Shown piece after piece: positions 39,001-51,198 of a DNA stretch of 64,000 nucleotides (within the stretch, counting starts at the first letter, position 1; each line of letters begins with the position of its first letter). The translations under genes and the position numbers were made by a program. Source of the stretch: Tanytarsus gracilentus (Eukaryota > Arthropoda > Insecta > Diptera > Chironomidae); contig JAXRKN010000040.1 of the NCBI GenBank assembly GCA_038502055.1, forward strand, positions 1,984,001-2,048,000, given 5' to 3'. Under the pieces are notes generated by a model. The model made no database searches, had not been told where the DNA came from, and was given only the letters and a program-made list of their open reading frames with translations.

Positions 39001-42000
39001 CATCGGAAGAATTGCCAAGTGAATTAATTCGGTTCGTTGAGAATAAAGTGAAATCGGTTTTGGAAGAGATTAAGCAATCGGAAATTGAACTTTCGGCGCG
39101 TATCGATAAAATCGATAAGATCGAAGTGAAAGATCAAGTGTCGAGTGAAAAAGTGGTGCAAGTGAAAAATAATTTAAATTCAATTAAAACAAAATTGTTC
39201 ACAATCAGTGCCGATTATAAGGAGCTTGCCGATCAGGCCCTTTCGTTTTTGAATGCCTATCAGAATATCTACGAAAACATCCGCAATTATTTTTCGGGAA
39301 AAGATCGCCCATCTTCATCGACGGCGGCGCCAGTCGAAGCGGAAAATGTTGCGAATATCATCCGCGATTACGAGACATTTAAAAATAATACGATGGAAAG
39401 TTTTCGTAGTTTATTGAATCAAAGTGAAAAATTAATTGATCGCTTTAAGATGCAAGAACCACCGGGTGCGAAAGAACATGACACAGATAAAATTATCACG
39501 TTATTAGAGCATCTTCGAACATACTTCGAAACGAATGCTGCATCCGAGAATTCAGAGCTAAAGCGACAATATTTCATCACGGAATTCGAGAAAATGCTCA
39601 ACGATTTTAGTGACAATATCAACGATCTTCAGTTGCAATATAACGACATGAGTGATAAATTCGGAGAGTCGGCGGCCGCATGCAAAGTTGCTACACTTAG
39701 TTACGAATATTTTGAACGAAATGTCGATGTAAGTTTTTTTCTGATAAATGTAGACATGTTTTTAATTTTTTTTGTGGAGGAGTTTTCTTACAAAAAAATC
39801 TCCCAATTAAAAAGTTTGTGAAAAAATTATTTTTGCACACACACCAAAAGCGTTGGATTATAATTTATTGACACAATCGCTTTGATACTTTTTACGATCT
39901 ATTTTTCGTCGAAAATTAATTTATCTAGACGAGCGTGAGATTACATCAATTTCTAAATTTAAGAAGTTTCTTTTGCATTTGAGGGTTTTTATTTTTATTT
40001 TCATGTAGTTTTATGAACATAATTAAATACAAACTATGTTCAGCTAGAGAAATATCACTACGCTTACACGTAACGCCGTCTACTTCCTGTGTAGTGAGCA
40101 AAAAATTGACCTGCTCTGGAAGTTTTCATCTCACTGCTTTTTTTTTCAACCATAATATTTTTTTTAAAATGTTTTAACTATTGAGGACGCTAAAATTTTT
40201 GTTAGAGAGCGTACGAAAAAAACTAAATGAAAGATAAACTTCAGCGAGTGTTCTTCTTTTCAACTCATCACTGTCTAGATTTTTTTCGCAAATCACCAGC
40301 GTACGCAACTTTGTTGTTGAGAAATTTTTAAGAAACAATTTGTAAGAAAATTTTGATTTGTTTAATTTTGATATGAAATGTATAGATTAAAAGTTTTGCG
40401 TAGTGTTGGATTGAAATTATTTTTTAAGTTTAATTAAAACCTACACGTGTGTTTGTTGCCACGCAAACCATTAAAAATGATTATATCCAATCGAATCAAA
40501 TAAATAATTGTTCTTGAATAAATAACTAAATTTTTAAAAATAATGAATAACTCGACAAATCGACCACCCTTGTGAGTCGTGCTAAAAAATTTTAAACAGA
40601 TTTCATTTTTTTTGGATTATCGAGTAAATTAGGGTTTAAAATTTTAGCCAATTCATTTCGAATTTAATTAAGATCAAAAAATTTTAATGGAAAATTAATT
40701 ATTAATTAAAAGTCTAATGGCAAGGATGCGACATGTGTCAGGAAGTTTAAAAAATTGCAATTTTAAATTTATCGAGCTGTTTCGCGTGTCTTTTATACCT
40801 CTGTAGGTGAAAAGCATTTAAATCATTTTTACGAATGTCCATTAAATCTCCCTGTCGTTTTAAATGTCACTTAAAGTGATGTCTTTAGGAGGAAATTGCT
40901 CCATTTTTTTTCTTTAAACATTTCCAATTTTAATCTCTCGCGCACGCATTTAATATGTGAAATGTTTAAATGTCACCGCTCAACGATGCACGTGGGAAAA
41001 ATAATGAAAATTTGTTTGCATGTCATTTAAATTAAGAAAAAGTGCAGAAATCTCTTTAATGACGTGTTTTTTACAGCTCTTGAACAAACGAATCGAAACT
41101 TTCATCAACTCGTACAGAAACAGCAACATCTCGTATGCTGATACCAAACCATATGTCGATGATGAGCTCAATAAGCTCCAAAGACACTGGGACGATTTTA
41201 AAAGTCAATCGCTACAGCTAAAAAACAAACTCTCAAGCGCACAGCAATATTTCAATCTATTGGAAAATGTGAGTTGAAATTTTTTATTTTTAAGCATCTG
41301 CTTGCATTTCGAAAACATAAACAATATGTGACACTTTTCATGTTTAAGTTTCGTCATCGACCATTCAAGTCGACTATAAATTTTCACTGATTGAGTCATA
41401 AAATTTTTCATTCAGGTTAACACGCGCTATCACAAAACATATACGTTTTTGGTGAATTCGGTTAATCTTCGTAAAGAAGAGCTGAGAACATCGGCAGCCG
41501 CTTTTGACTTAATTAATGAACTTGAAAAGTATGTGGTGGACAATAAGCAGGCACAACTTGAAGATTTAAAGAAATTATCACAAATCTCTCGCAATGTTTT
41601 TGGCACAGACAAAACGGAAAATCTCTATGCAGACAATATTTTTATTTTCCAATCGTTTGAGAAAATGAAATCTGATATAGTCGAGCTGGTTAAAGACTTG
41701 AAAGCAAATGAGGATCCCGTAGCGATGATAAATGAAATTGACAACAAGATTTTAGTAATTGAAAGCTCCGAAGAGTCGGTAAAGCAAGAGAATGTTCATG
41801 AAATTATTCCGGTGATTGAAAATGAAGCACCAAGATTTTCTAAATATCTTGAGAGTGCTGAAGTAACCGAAGGAGATTCATTTGCATTTGAGTGCATTGT
41901 TCATGGACAACCACAACCCTCAATTCAATGGCTTAAATATAATTCACCAATATTGAGCGGTCCATCTTATAAAATATCTAACATTGATGGAAAATGCCGC

Positions 42001-45000
42001 CTTGAAATTAATTCACTCGCAAACTCAGATGCAGCTGTTTTTTCTGTCATCGCAACAAATGTAGCAGGCACCAGTCAAACAACCGCAAACTTGATCGTAA
42101 AGCAACGTGAAGCGATCAAATTAACGCCACCCTCATTTTTGAGACTTTTGCAGAATGCCTACACCAACGAGAGATCATCATTCGAGTTTAATTGTCTTGT
42201 TTCGGGAAATCCTTTGCCAACCGTTCAATGGTTCCGAAATGATAATTGCGTTGATAGTGAAATGAACTATAACATCACTTACAATAATGGAAATGCAACA
42301 CTTCAAATTCCATCCGTGCGTGTGGAAGATCAGGGAGTTTTCACTGTAAAAGCAAGCAATCAAGTCGGACACAATGAATGCAGTGCCATCTTGAGTGTGG
42401 AAGGTAAGACAGAGAAAATTCATTCGATAATTTTTTAATGTTCTTCCTCCTTAATTTTCTTTTTCCTCTCCCCAGCTGTTGAGAAACACACAAAGCCTAC
42501 GATAAAATCTCCACTCTCCAATGTGATGACGCGAGCCGGTCAAAAAATATCGCTCGAATGTGAAATCGCTGGCAAGCCTCGACCCGAAATTTATGTGATG
42601 CACAACGGAAAACAACTGTCCGTCCATGACGTCAAAGTGAGTGTCGAAAAAAATGCATTTTTCCCCTCTTGAATCTATGTGCAATTAGTTTTGTGCCAGA
42701 AGAATTTAGGGCATTAATTACAATTTACAATTAAGTTGTCGGGGTTGTGTGAGTGATGTACGCAAATTAGTGGTTGAAAATAAGTTTTGTCATGACGCTG
42801 ACAAATTAGTCGCTGAAAAATTAAAGTTTTGTTTGTGTTTTTAAAAAAGATCATCAATCATCTCCAACGTTTTCTAAGAAAATTTTGATTTACCCAAAAA
42901 TGAATTAAAGCTATCACAGGGGTTCTTCTTTTCCCTCAAACGGCTCGTTTATAGGCCACAAATCAGTTTCCCACGTGACCTCTCAATAATATAAAGAAGA
43001 AATAAAAAATTTCAAATGAAAAATAGTCTTCATTCAGAGATGACATCATTGCAGAAATTTTCCATATTTTCCCATTGAATTTTCTTTTTCTTCTTCTCAA
43101 ATACACACACAGACGTGTGTAAATGACTCTTACGAGATGATCTAAAAATAGAGTTTTTTCTTCGGTAAACATAGCTTGCATTAAGACATCGTCATAGTGA
43201 AAAATTATTGTGGTTTGAGGGGTGTGAAAATTGGGTGATTTTCAAATTATTCTTTCAAAAGGTGTCATTGAACTGATCAAAATTAATCGAATTGTTTTCA
43301 AGAACATTTTAAAATAAAATTCACCATCTTCCTCGCCCCAGCACGCACGATCGTGTTCACACACTTGTAAATTTTCATCTTCGAGCCTTTCCCTGTATTT
43401 TTTCTCTCTCGTTCGAATTTCAGTTGCAGTACGACGGAGAACGAGTTCAGTTGATACTGCCAGAGGCGACCACTCAAAACTCTGGAATTTATAGACTAAT
43501 TGCCACAAACATTGCTGGAGAAGCGTCAACCGAGTGCTTTGTTTCGGTCGAGCCTGCACCACTACCACAACCAAAAGCAATTGGAATTAAAGCGCCATCA
43601 ATTCAACAGCCACTTAAAGATATTTCCGTATTTGAGGGAAAATCCATTCAATTGGAGGCAATAATTATTGGTCAGCCAGAACCAGAAGTGATTTGGCTGC
43701 AAAACAATAATCCCGTGAAAGAATCAAACGACATTCAACTCTACTTTCAAGGTGACAATTGCACTCTGTTCATAAACGAGGCCTATTTAGAGGACGCGGG
43801 CGTATATCGTGTGATTGCCATTAACGCTGCTGGCGAAGCGTCAAGTGAATGTCGTGTGACTGTGACACCTTTAAATATTGCTGAGCCTGCCATACGTCCA
43901 CAAACCGATCGTCTTGTATCCAGCGTGATGCCACCGAAATTCGAAAAACTTCTCACCGATATTCTCGCAAATGAAGGCGAAACGACCGAGCTTGAATGTT
44001 GCCTCGTTAGTGGACCATTGCCAGATATTAAATGGTATTTGAATAATAAAGAGATTGTATACAATGAGAGAATTCAAGCTGTAGCAAATGAGGATGGAAC
44101 GTTGAAATTAATTTTTCGAAATGCGTTGCCAGAGGACAAGGGTGTTTACACGGTCAAGGCCACTAACTCAACCGGCATTGCTAAATGTTTTTCGCATTTA
44201 ATTGTCAAATCAACGGCAAACAGTAGCGACAGTCAAATTCATAAAGCTGAGCTCGAGGATAAGCTCGTTTGTCCTACTTTTAGAGAGCTCTTTGCTGATC
44301 GTTCAGTTCTCTTCGGCGATCCCACTAAATTCGAATGTATCGTTTATGGCAAACCCACGCCAAAGATCAAGTGGTACTTTAATGACCAGCCTGTTCATGG
44401 ACGAGATTTTCTCATTTCTACAAGTGGCGATCGTCAAGTGCTTACAATACCTAAAGTGACGAGCGAAACGGCTGGAAAAATTACATGCATCGCTGAAAAT
44501 GAGGCGGGCAAAGCCACTTGTGTGGCGCAGCTTTCTCTGAATGCATCTGGCATTCCCGTTGCAACTGAGCAACAATTTACTACTCAAGAAGATATTTCTG
44601 GTTCATCATTTGTCACGATGCAAAAGCACATTTCGACCACAACCACAACAAAGCAGTCATCGAGTCTCACAAGTAGTAGCAATGGAGTGCCACAATCTAA
44701 ATTTCACTCAACCACGGAGCAAGTCGATTCATCTTATAAGAAAATCGGAGATGAACCCGCTCAAGTTTCTGAGTCGAAAAAATTCGAAGAATTTAGAGAG
44801 TCGTCTAATGAGCCACCGCAAACATTCGCTCAAAAATTGCTCAACTTTAGTAAATTTGACGATAAAAATGCTGAAAATATTATCGCACAGTCTGGTCAAA
44901 TTTCAACTGGTAAACCGATTCGCAGAAATGTCGCTCCACGCTTTGTCACGCCATTGATTGGTAAAATTGTTGATCAAGGAGTCGATGTGGTGCTTGAGGG

Positions 45001-48000
45001 AATTGTTGACGGCTATCCGGCTCCAACTGTTGAAATCACTAAGAATGACGAAAAGTTGACTGATATTCAAGGATCTGTCGAAATTTTCTACAACCTCAAT
45101 AAAATAATAATTAAACTCTTTAATGTAACAACAAAGGATGCAGGAAGATATTCAGCAATTGCAACTAATGATGCTGGCTCTGCAACAAGCACAGCCGATG
45201 TCGTTGTTAAAAAATCCATTTTCCCTCCCGTCTTTGGTCGTCGCTTGCAAGCTCAAGTTGTCAAGAAGGGTGAACGTGTCATTATGGATGTTGAGATAAC
45301 AGGAACACCTGAGCCTCAGGTGACATGGTTCAAAGATGATCGTCCATTGGATAAAAATATGACTTCTGAATATCGCATTGTTCAACTAGGATTATGTCAC
45401 AAGCTTATTTTAGAAAATGGTAAAATTATTCAAGTCGATAAAATGAAATAATATTTTTTTTTCTCTCAATTAAAGTTAAAGTTTCGGATACTGGAAAGTA
45501 TATGGTGAAAGCCATAAACTCTGGAGGAGAAGCACAAAGCATTGCCGATTTTATGGTGCTCGAGTCTCAACCCGATCGTATGGTGGAAGTCACAAAGACA
45601 ATGGTCTTTAGTGACTTGCCAACTAATCAACAGAAGGTAGGTTCAAAACTTTTTTATCAACCCTTTATTTTTCTCTTCACATTTCTTTTCTATTCAATTT
45701 CTCTTTTAATAATTGTTATGAAAAAAAATTAAATATAATGTAATTAGTCTGGTCCAATGGATCAACCAAAATTACCCGAGAAAACTGGATTTGCTGCTCA
45801 TCAAGAGTTCGCAACTCAAGCACAGTTGGGAAGTTCGACGGAATCGAAAGTCATTATGGAGACAACTCGAACAACATCGGCTACAATGCGTTTGGAACAT
45901 AAATCTAATTTCCCTGATTTACCACATGTGACTCTCTCACAGAGAACCCAAACACCCACAATTCCCTTGATTAGTGAAGGAACGATGATTGACTCTGAAT
46001 TAAAAGCTAAACAACAATCGGAAGCTACTCAAACTTTACCGCAATCAAGAGATGTTCCATTGCTACCCAAGGAAATTAAATTTCCATTTGATGTTGTCGA
46101 TGGACAGCAACCAGCTGAGCCAATTCGCAAGAGTGCATTCGATTATTTCGAGAATAATTTGAAAAATTTGCCTCCACTTTCGGACGAAAAATATACGCGA
46201 TTTGAGGAGACGCGAAAGGGTGGCAAAACTTATGTTCACAAGCAGCAAGAAGTCAAAGAAAGTTTTCATTCAAAACTTAATCAAGATTTAAGTTTCTTTA
46301 ATCTTCAACCTGAGCCTGCACCTGAACTAGGATTTATGCCTAAAATTGAGCATCCAATACCGGAAAAGATTGTTGAAAAGGTTAAAAAATTGGAGGAAAT
46401 TCATCAAACAAATGAAGCGCCTTTGAGTGGAACTGTCTTCCCACATGGAATTAGAAAAGAAGAAAAATATGAGAAGAAAGAATTTATTTCAACCAAATCG
46501 ACATCTCCTTTTCCAGTGCACAAGCCTTTCGCACCTCAACCTTCATATTTGCCGCAACCAAATCGCGATCAATTGAACGCTGACATTAAAGTGACTCGCA
46601 GTCCATCACCGAAACCATCAATGGAAGGCGTTAACATGGAAAAATTGTGGACAACTGTGCCAAAATCACCAGAGCCATTAACTCAATATAATCATCAGCA
46701 GCAATCGTTTACTCATGAACATAAATCTTCTTTTGTTGCATATTCATCGTCGAATAAGCAAATTAATGAGTTTTTGCAAGAACCACCAGCAGCGGCTAAA
46801 GAAAATTTTGTTCCAATTCAACCTTATCAAGTTGAGCAACAAAATCAAGAAGAGCTTCCAAAAGCTTCGATTAAAGATACAAAGAGCTTCTTTGAACAAA
46901 GAATTCGTGAGGAAGCACCTGCTGAAGTGAAAGATTTAAAGGCACCGGGATTGGTGCGGCAATTTGCCAAGCCAATGGTTCCTCTAGTACATCCCACGGA
47001 TTTGGGAATTGAACCAGGAGCACCACCAGAAATTTTATATGCTCCCAAACCCGTCTTGGAAAGAAAGCAGTCTTATGTTGAGAAAATTGAAAAAACACTC
47101 GAACAAAGTATGGAAAAAGAACCCGACAGAGTTCCACGTGGAGGAATTAGAATTCTCCCACAACGACAAACACCACAGAGAAGCGTTCCCTCTCAATCAC
47201 CACAGCGCTTTCAAACTGCTCCCTCGCCAAAGCCTCTTATTCAAGTGCCACCTGTTCCATTAGTGCCTGAACCGATGCCAGAATTTATTCAACCGGAAGT
47301 TGTCATCCCAACACAATTTAAAGCTATGCCAGCACAAGTAGTTCCGCCTGAGCCATTTGTGTCGAATAAATTTGAAAGCAAAGAATTTAAATCGGAAAAT
47401 ATTGAAATTAAAAAAGAAACTCATGGTAGCGAGACAATTTCGGGATATCGACCAGTTAAACCTAAATTTTTACAGGGTGAAAAATCGGCAGAGCAACCAG
47501 CTCCATTTACCGCTCCTCCATTATTTGCTGATTTATTTAAAAGCAAAGAACCAGAACTACCAAAGCCCCAAGAACAAGTCAAAGAAATTCCTGTTCAAAT
47601 TCAACGTCAAGATCCAATTAAACCAATTTATCAAGCGCCTCAACAACCACCACATGTTGAACCCTCAAAACCATTTGTAGCACAGCCAAAGCAAATTGTA
47701 ACGAAACCAAAGCAAGGAGAATTTATTTCAGAGACAACCCAAAAATCCCACAGCATGTATAAAAATTTTGTGAAATCAGAGCAAAGCATGCAATCATCGG
47801 AATCATATTTCCAACGCATTGAATCGCCAAAAACTATTGTTCAACCACAACAGCAGCAGCAGCAACCACCTAAAAATAATGAACAACATTTTTCACAGGT
47901 TCGCAAAAAGTTTTATCCCGATGTGATGCTTTAATGTGATTATAACTTTTTATGAGCGAACATTTGTATTTTTATCCTTACACTCATAAAATTTACATTT

Positions 48001-51000
48001 AACTCTCGACTTGTTTGACTCACCCACAACTATCATTAAACGAATTAATCAATTTTTTTTCCTTCCATCCACCAAAGCGATCACGCACATGCTCCTACAT
48101 ATAATCATGTTTGATGACGAATAAAAATCATGCAAATTTACAGAAATACTTTTTTTTGTTCTTTTGAAACGAGAAAATTGTGAATTTTTTTAATAAACTT
48201 TTTGATATAGAATAAAAATATGAATATGACTCAATCTGTTGTTGCTCGATATGCATCGAAAATAGAGAAAATATTTTTTTGATATAGAATGCATCAAAAA
48301 AAACACTCGAATGTGTTTGAATGAAAATGTTTTGTTCGTTTGTGTGAAACTTTTTTACATTATTAATCAAGAGATTTTTCTTTTAGCTTTGTATTTGTTT
48401 CATTCATGCTAAAAATAATCTTTTCAAGCTTTTCTTTCTCGCTTGCGCTTGATTAATTTTTTATCTTCATTAAAACGTTCAATTTTTATTTGTAGGAAAA
48501 TAGAACCACTCAAATGACGACGAACGTTTCAATGACTACGAAGCAGATCAAATTTAATGAAGAGTCGATGCCGCTCAATAGACATAGTGATGCTGATATT
48601 GAAACGAAATTTCAGCCTATGTGGAGGCCTTCGAGTGAACATTGCTATAAGCCAGTAACTCCCAATTTACCTCCAAGCCCTCAACATTTCGGTGCTAATC
48701 AAATGAAGCCACCTGCACCATCAGCTTTCGATATACCTGTTCAATATAATAGTGGACCAACCCGACCGAAATTCGAGCCAATTGATAAACCTCTGCCCAT
48801 TCAGCCGATAAAGAAAATTGAACCAAAAATTCTGCCCGTATACAAGCCAACACCAGTAACGCCTAGCAAAAATGCATACTCCAACTTCCTTGAAAATTCT
48901 AGTCAACAGCAATCAAATCAAACAAAGAGTTATTACTACTCGACAACAGGGCCACAAAATACCACCACATATTATACGGGAGTTTCTGGCCCGCCACTTC
49001 AAAATGCAGTCGCACATGAGACATCGAACACAATTCATATGAAAGAGTCAAGTGAACAGAGTCATCGAGTTGTTAACATTACTCAAACACGTCGTGTTAT
49101 TTCGTTAGATAAAAAAGAGGAAGAAAAATTAGAACCTTTTCCATTTTCTTCAGGGCCAGAGTCTCATTATCATAAGCAAAGAGTTCCTTTACCATCGACA
49201 CCGACCAGATTTGTTCGCGGTGAATTTCGTGAGAGTGATTATGAGAGTGAAATTGAGAATACTCGAATTCGTCCGGTTTGGACGCCAACAGGACACCTCT
49301 CAGAAAACGATGAACCTCACTATCGACACGTTCGTCCACCATCAAGTAGATCCTCAAGTGTACCTCCATCTAGTCGCAACTATGATAGAGTAATGACACC
49401 AATGGAATTTGATAGAGGTCCCGTAATTATGCCAACAAAAATTAAAATTGAATCTCCAAGAATCAAGACACCCCAACAATATTTCGCATCTCCCTTATAT
49501 AAAGATCAAAATGAGCCAAATAAAATTTCACAATCGCCTAATGGCACTCGAGATGATATTGGCATTCAATCTAAATATGCAGCACCTCAAACCGCTTTCG
49601 TGGATCACGCATCAAATTTAAATACTGCATTTAAAACTAAAGCACATCAGTTCATGAAAGATGTCATTGGTGATCAACAGAAACAGCAAAAGCCAATATT
49701 GAAGAAAGCAAGCAGTGTCGGTGATCAAAAAGATGGATCACAGGCCTACCGAGAAGAGTCGAGAGTTTCAGAATTTGGTAAGTGAATTTTATTTTTTCAA
49801 TTTTTAAAGTCATTTTTGAAATTTCCTCTTTTTTGTTTTGCTAAATTGAATTATTTTATAATTTTGTGAATAATAATTTTCACAATTTGAATTTTGAATT
49901 AATTAACACGAAAATCATTTTCATTAAATTTTAAATATATTCCGTTCACCTTCATTGTATTCCTTCCGAAAAAAATTTGTTCATGTTAAAGGGACAAAAC
50001 ATGTCGATCCCAACACTGGCATTATCTATTTCAAATACGATTTCGGCTATGAGTTTGGCGTCATATTTGAAGACGGTAGAAAGGTTGTCGGTGGCATTCG
50101 AAATGGAAATCAGGAAGAGTCGAAAAAAGTTTTACCACGTCGTACGAGTGATATCGAAGTTCCAGTCATTCACGAGCGAACTGGACGTGCGAGTGTCGTT
50201 AGCTTTGGTGCAACGACCCCAATCGAATTTGAGAAGCATGAAAAAGCTAAAAAGCGTTACAGTTTACCAACACCGAACTATTATGGAAATATTCAGGCGT
50301 CAGGTATTGTTTGAGTGTTGCGTCTAGTTTTGTTTGTAGTCACGTTATTATTGTTAATATTTTGCTATTTAAAGTGTGATTTTTGCTTTGCATTAATTCT
50401 TAACAAAATGTTTGTGTGTGATTAGCTCTCGTGAATTATTATTCAATGTTGTGATGATCAATGTAAGTAAATGTTTGAAGTCTTTTAAAATTTTTGACTA
50501 ATTATTATTTTATTAAACTTTTAGATTATTCTACGAATAATTCTTATGATTGCTCTGGATCGAATACTCCTTCAGTTGTTAACGCTCAAAAGCAAGGACC
50601 CCTCAAAAATCCACCAATGTTCATCACGGTTAGAAATTTGTTTCAATTTAAATTATTTTAATTTTATGAAAATAATTTTTGCAGCCTCTCAAAGATATCG
50701 CCGTCGTGGCAGGTCAAACAGCGCGTTTCGAGTGCATTGTTCAGTGTGACCCAACAAATGTTTATTGGATGAAGAACGGAGAAGTTATTGAGAATAGTTT
50801 GAAATTTCACATTGAATACAGGAATGGAGTTTGTCGTTGCACAATTCCGCAAGCATCGAAAGGTAAATTAATCAAATTTATTTCTGATTAATTAAGACAT
50901 TAATTATTTTTCAGACGATGCCGGAACATTTGAATGTGTTGCTCAAAATCATTTGGGCACAGACACGACTCGTGGATTGTTAATTATACCCGGTGATAAG

Positions 51001-51021
51001 CGTGGATTTAGAATGTATTAA
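21031..51021 (+). CDS. zormin: Zormin-like giant Sec14-spectrin-Ig muscle protein, long form
   Basis: Predicted Z-disc/M-line scaffold. 26 exons join in frame to 4396 aa: 21031-21197, 21256-21439, 23182-23295, 23539-23713, 24603-25250, 25313-25573, 25653-25756, 25908-26302, 28105-28333, 28398-28880, 36086-36274, 36316-37632, 37695-38042, 38652-38816, 38949-39728, 41077-41268, 41416-42403, 42476-42636, 43424-45419, 45476-45636, 45748-47898, 48496-49777, 49992-50303, 50525-50628, 50685-50862, 50915-51021. Domains: Sec14/CRAL-TRIO-like 1-155, ending in YNHEEWIRNR as in Trio/SESTD1; spectrin-like helices about 156-680; Ser-rich linker 683-920; more spectrin-like helices about 930-2040; eight Ig domains about 2054-2995; Pro/Gln-rich disorder 3020-4160; a segment with FKYDFGYEFG near 4175; a last Ig at about 4295-4390. 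The name rests on recalled architecture and the neighbouring sls gene. The 26302-28105 junction is the least certain, because internal promoters lie there. Confidence 0.75.
21440..24602 (+). other. Introns among the first zormin-like exons
   Basis: The 1742-bp (21440-23181), 243-bp (23296-23538) and 889-bp (23714-24602) introns hold only AT-rich sequence. The open frames near 22.3-22.6 kb on both strands lack splice context and coding character. Confidence 0.5.
26303..28104 (+). other. Intron containing a candidate internal promoter
   Basis: Lies between the SESTD1-like exons and the Ser-rich linker exons. Reading through the donor at 26303 gives a stop at 26310-26312, with AATAAA at 26444-26449, so a short Sec14+spectrin product is conceivable. 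A candidate promoter sits at about 27140. Confidence 0.4.
27138..27143 (+). promoter_or_regulatory. Candidate initiator of an internal zormin promoter
   Basis: TTCAGTGT matches the insect initiator TCAGT with A+1 at 27140. A donor-like CCG/GTAAAA at 27203/27204 could join this leader to the acceptor at 28103-28104, one base before the ATG at 28106. No TATA box was seen. Inference only. Confidence 0.35.
28105..28880 (+). CDS. zormin: Linker exons of the zormin-like gene, also a candidate alternative start
   Basis: Two exons (28105-28333 and 28398-28880). The acceptor leaves a single C before ATG, so the exon can serve as the first coding exon (MSGEENIIAM...) or be read from the phase-2 donor at 26302 as part of the long form. 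The encoded 236 residues are acidic and Ser/Thr/Pro-rich, with many SP sites and no recognisable fold. The donor AAG/GTGAGC at 28881 is strong and joins in phase 0 to 36086. If it is skipped, translation stops at 28977-28979. Confidence 0.6.
29004..29102. repeat. 99-bp imperfect palindrome
   Basis: CAAGGGATGGAAAA at the left end pairs with TTTTCCATCCCTTG at the right end, and the AT-rich interior is also largely self-complementary. It lies 25 bp after the read-through stop at 28979. It may be a tiny foldback element or a 3'-end hairpin. Confidence 0.7.
30354..30359 (+). promoter_or_regulatory. Candidate initiator for the short zormin-like transcript
   Basis: TTCAGTC matches the insect initiator with A+1 at 30356. 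The preceding 300 bp are unusually CG-rich for the window and carry GAGAGAG. A 425-nt uninterrupted 5' UTR would then lead to the ATG at 30781. Confidence 0.5.
30781..30915 (+). CDS. zormin: Alternative first coding exon of the zormin-like gene
   Basis: Encodes 45 residues starting MEIDPFDERELYNRQQ and ending LQLVIALLR before GTAAGA. The donor is phase 0 and fits the acceptor at 36086 exactly, giving ...VIALLR-DGNTLHIKV... . The part TTISTIVVHGGPLQLVIALL resembles, from memory, the N-terminus of vertebrate CCDC141. This transcript would lack the Sec14 domain and first spectrin-like block, giving about 3.5 thousand residues. Confidence 0.7.
32050..32530 (-). mobile_element. Possible tRNA-derived SINE
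   Basis: This 480-bp block is clearly richer in G+C than the intron around it. On the minus strand it has a pol III B-box-like GTTCAAATC (plus 32381-32389) about 70 bp after an A-box-like TGGATCAGTGG (plus about 32451-32461). Ends and target duplications could not be fixed. Confidence 0.3.
33167..33243. repeat. 44-bp-period tandem duplication
   Basis: CTTTTATTTGACGCC followed by TTGACACGTTGAC occurs twice, starting at 33167 and 33211. Confidence 0.8.
39729..41076 (+). other. 1.3-kb zormin-like intron
   Basis: AT-rich, no exon or named element recognised. Confidence 0.5.
42637..43423 (+). other. Intron splitting an Ig domain
   Basis: The intron divides the third Ig domain of the zormin-like protein. 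The domain's second half resumes at LQYDGERVQL. No other content seen. Confidence 0.5.
47899..48495 (+). other. Zormin-like intron with a read-through stop
   Basis: If the GTTCGC donor at 47899 is not used, the frame runs on for 11 codons to a stop at 47932-47934. Otherwise AT-rich with no exon. Confidence 0.45.
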
Positions 51022-51192
51022 AAGCAGCGGAGAAAAATTTAATTTTGAGCAATTTTATGTTTTTAACAAACTTAAAGGAATTTGTTTGTATAACTTTCAA
51101 TAATTTATCAAAAAAAATATATATCAATATAGATGTGAAATCATTTAACAGAAAACGAATAATATGAAAAAACGATGTTATTTTGATGTTTC

Positions 51193-51198
51193 AATAAA
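51193..51198 (+). terminator. Polyadenylation signal after the last zormin-like Ig exon
   Basis: AATAAA about 170 bp after the stop at 51021. Confidence 0.6.
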
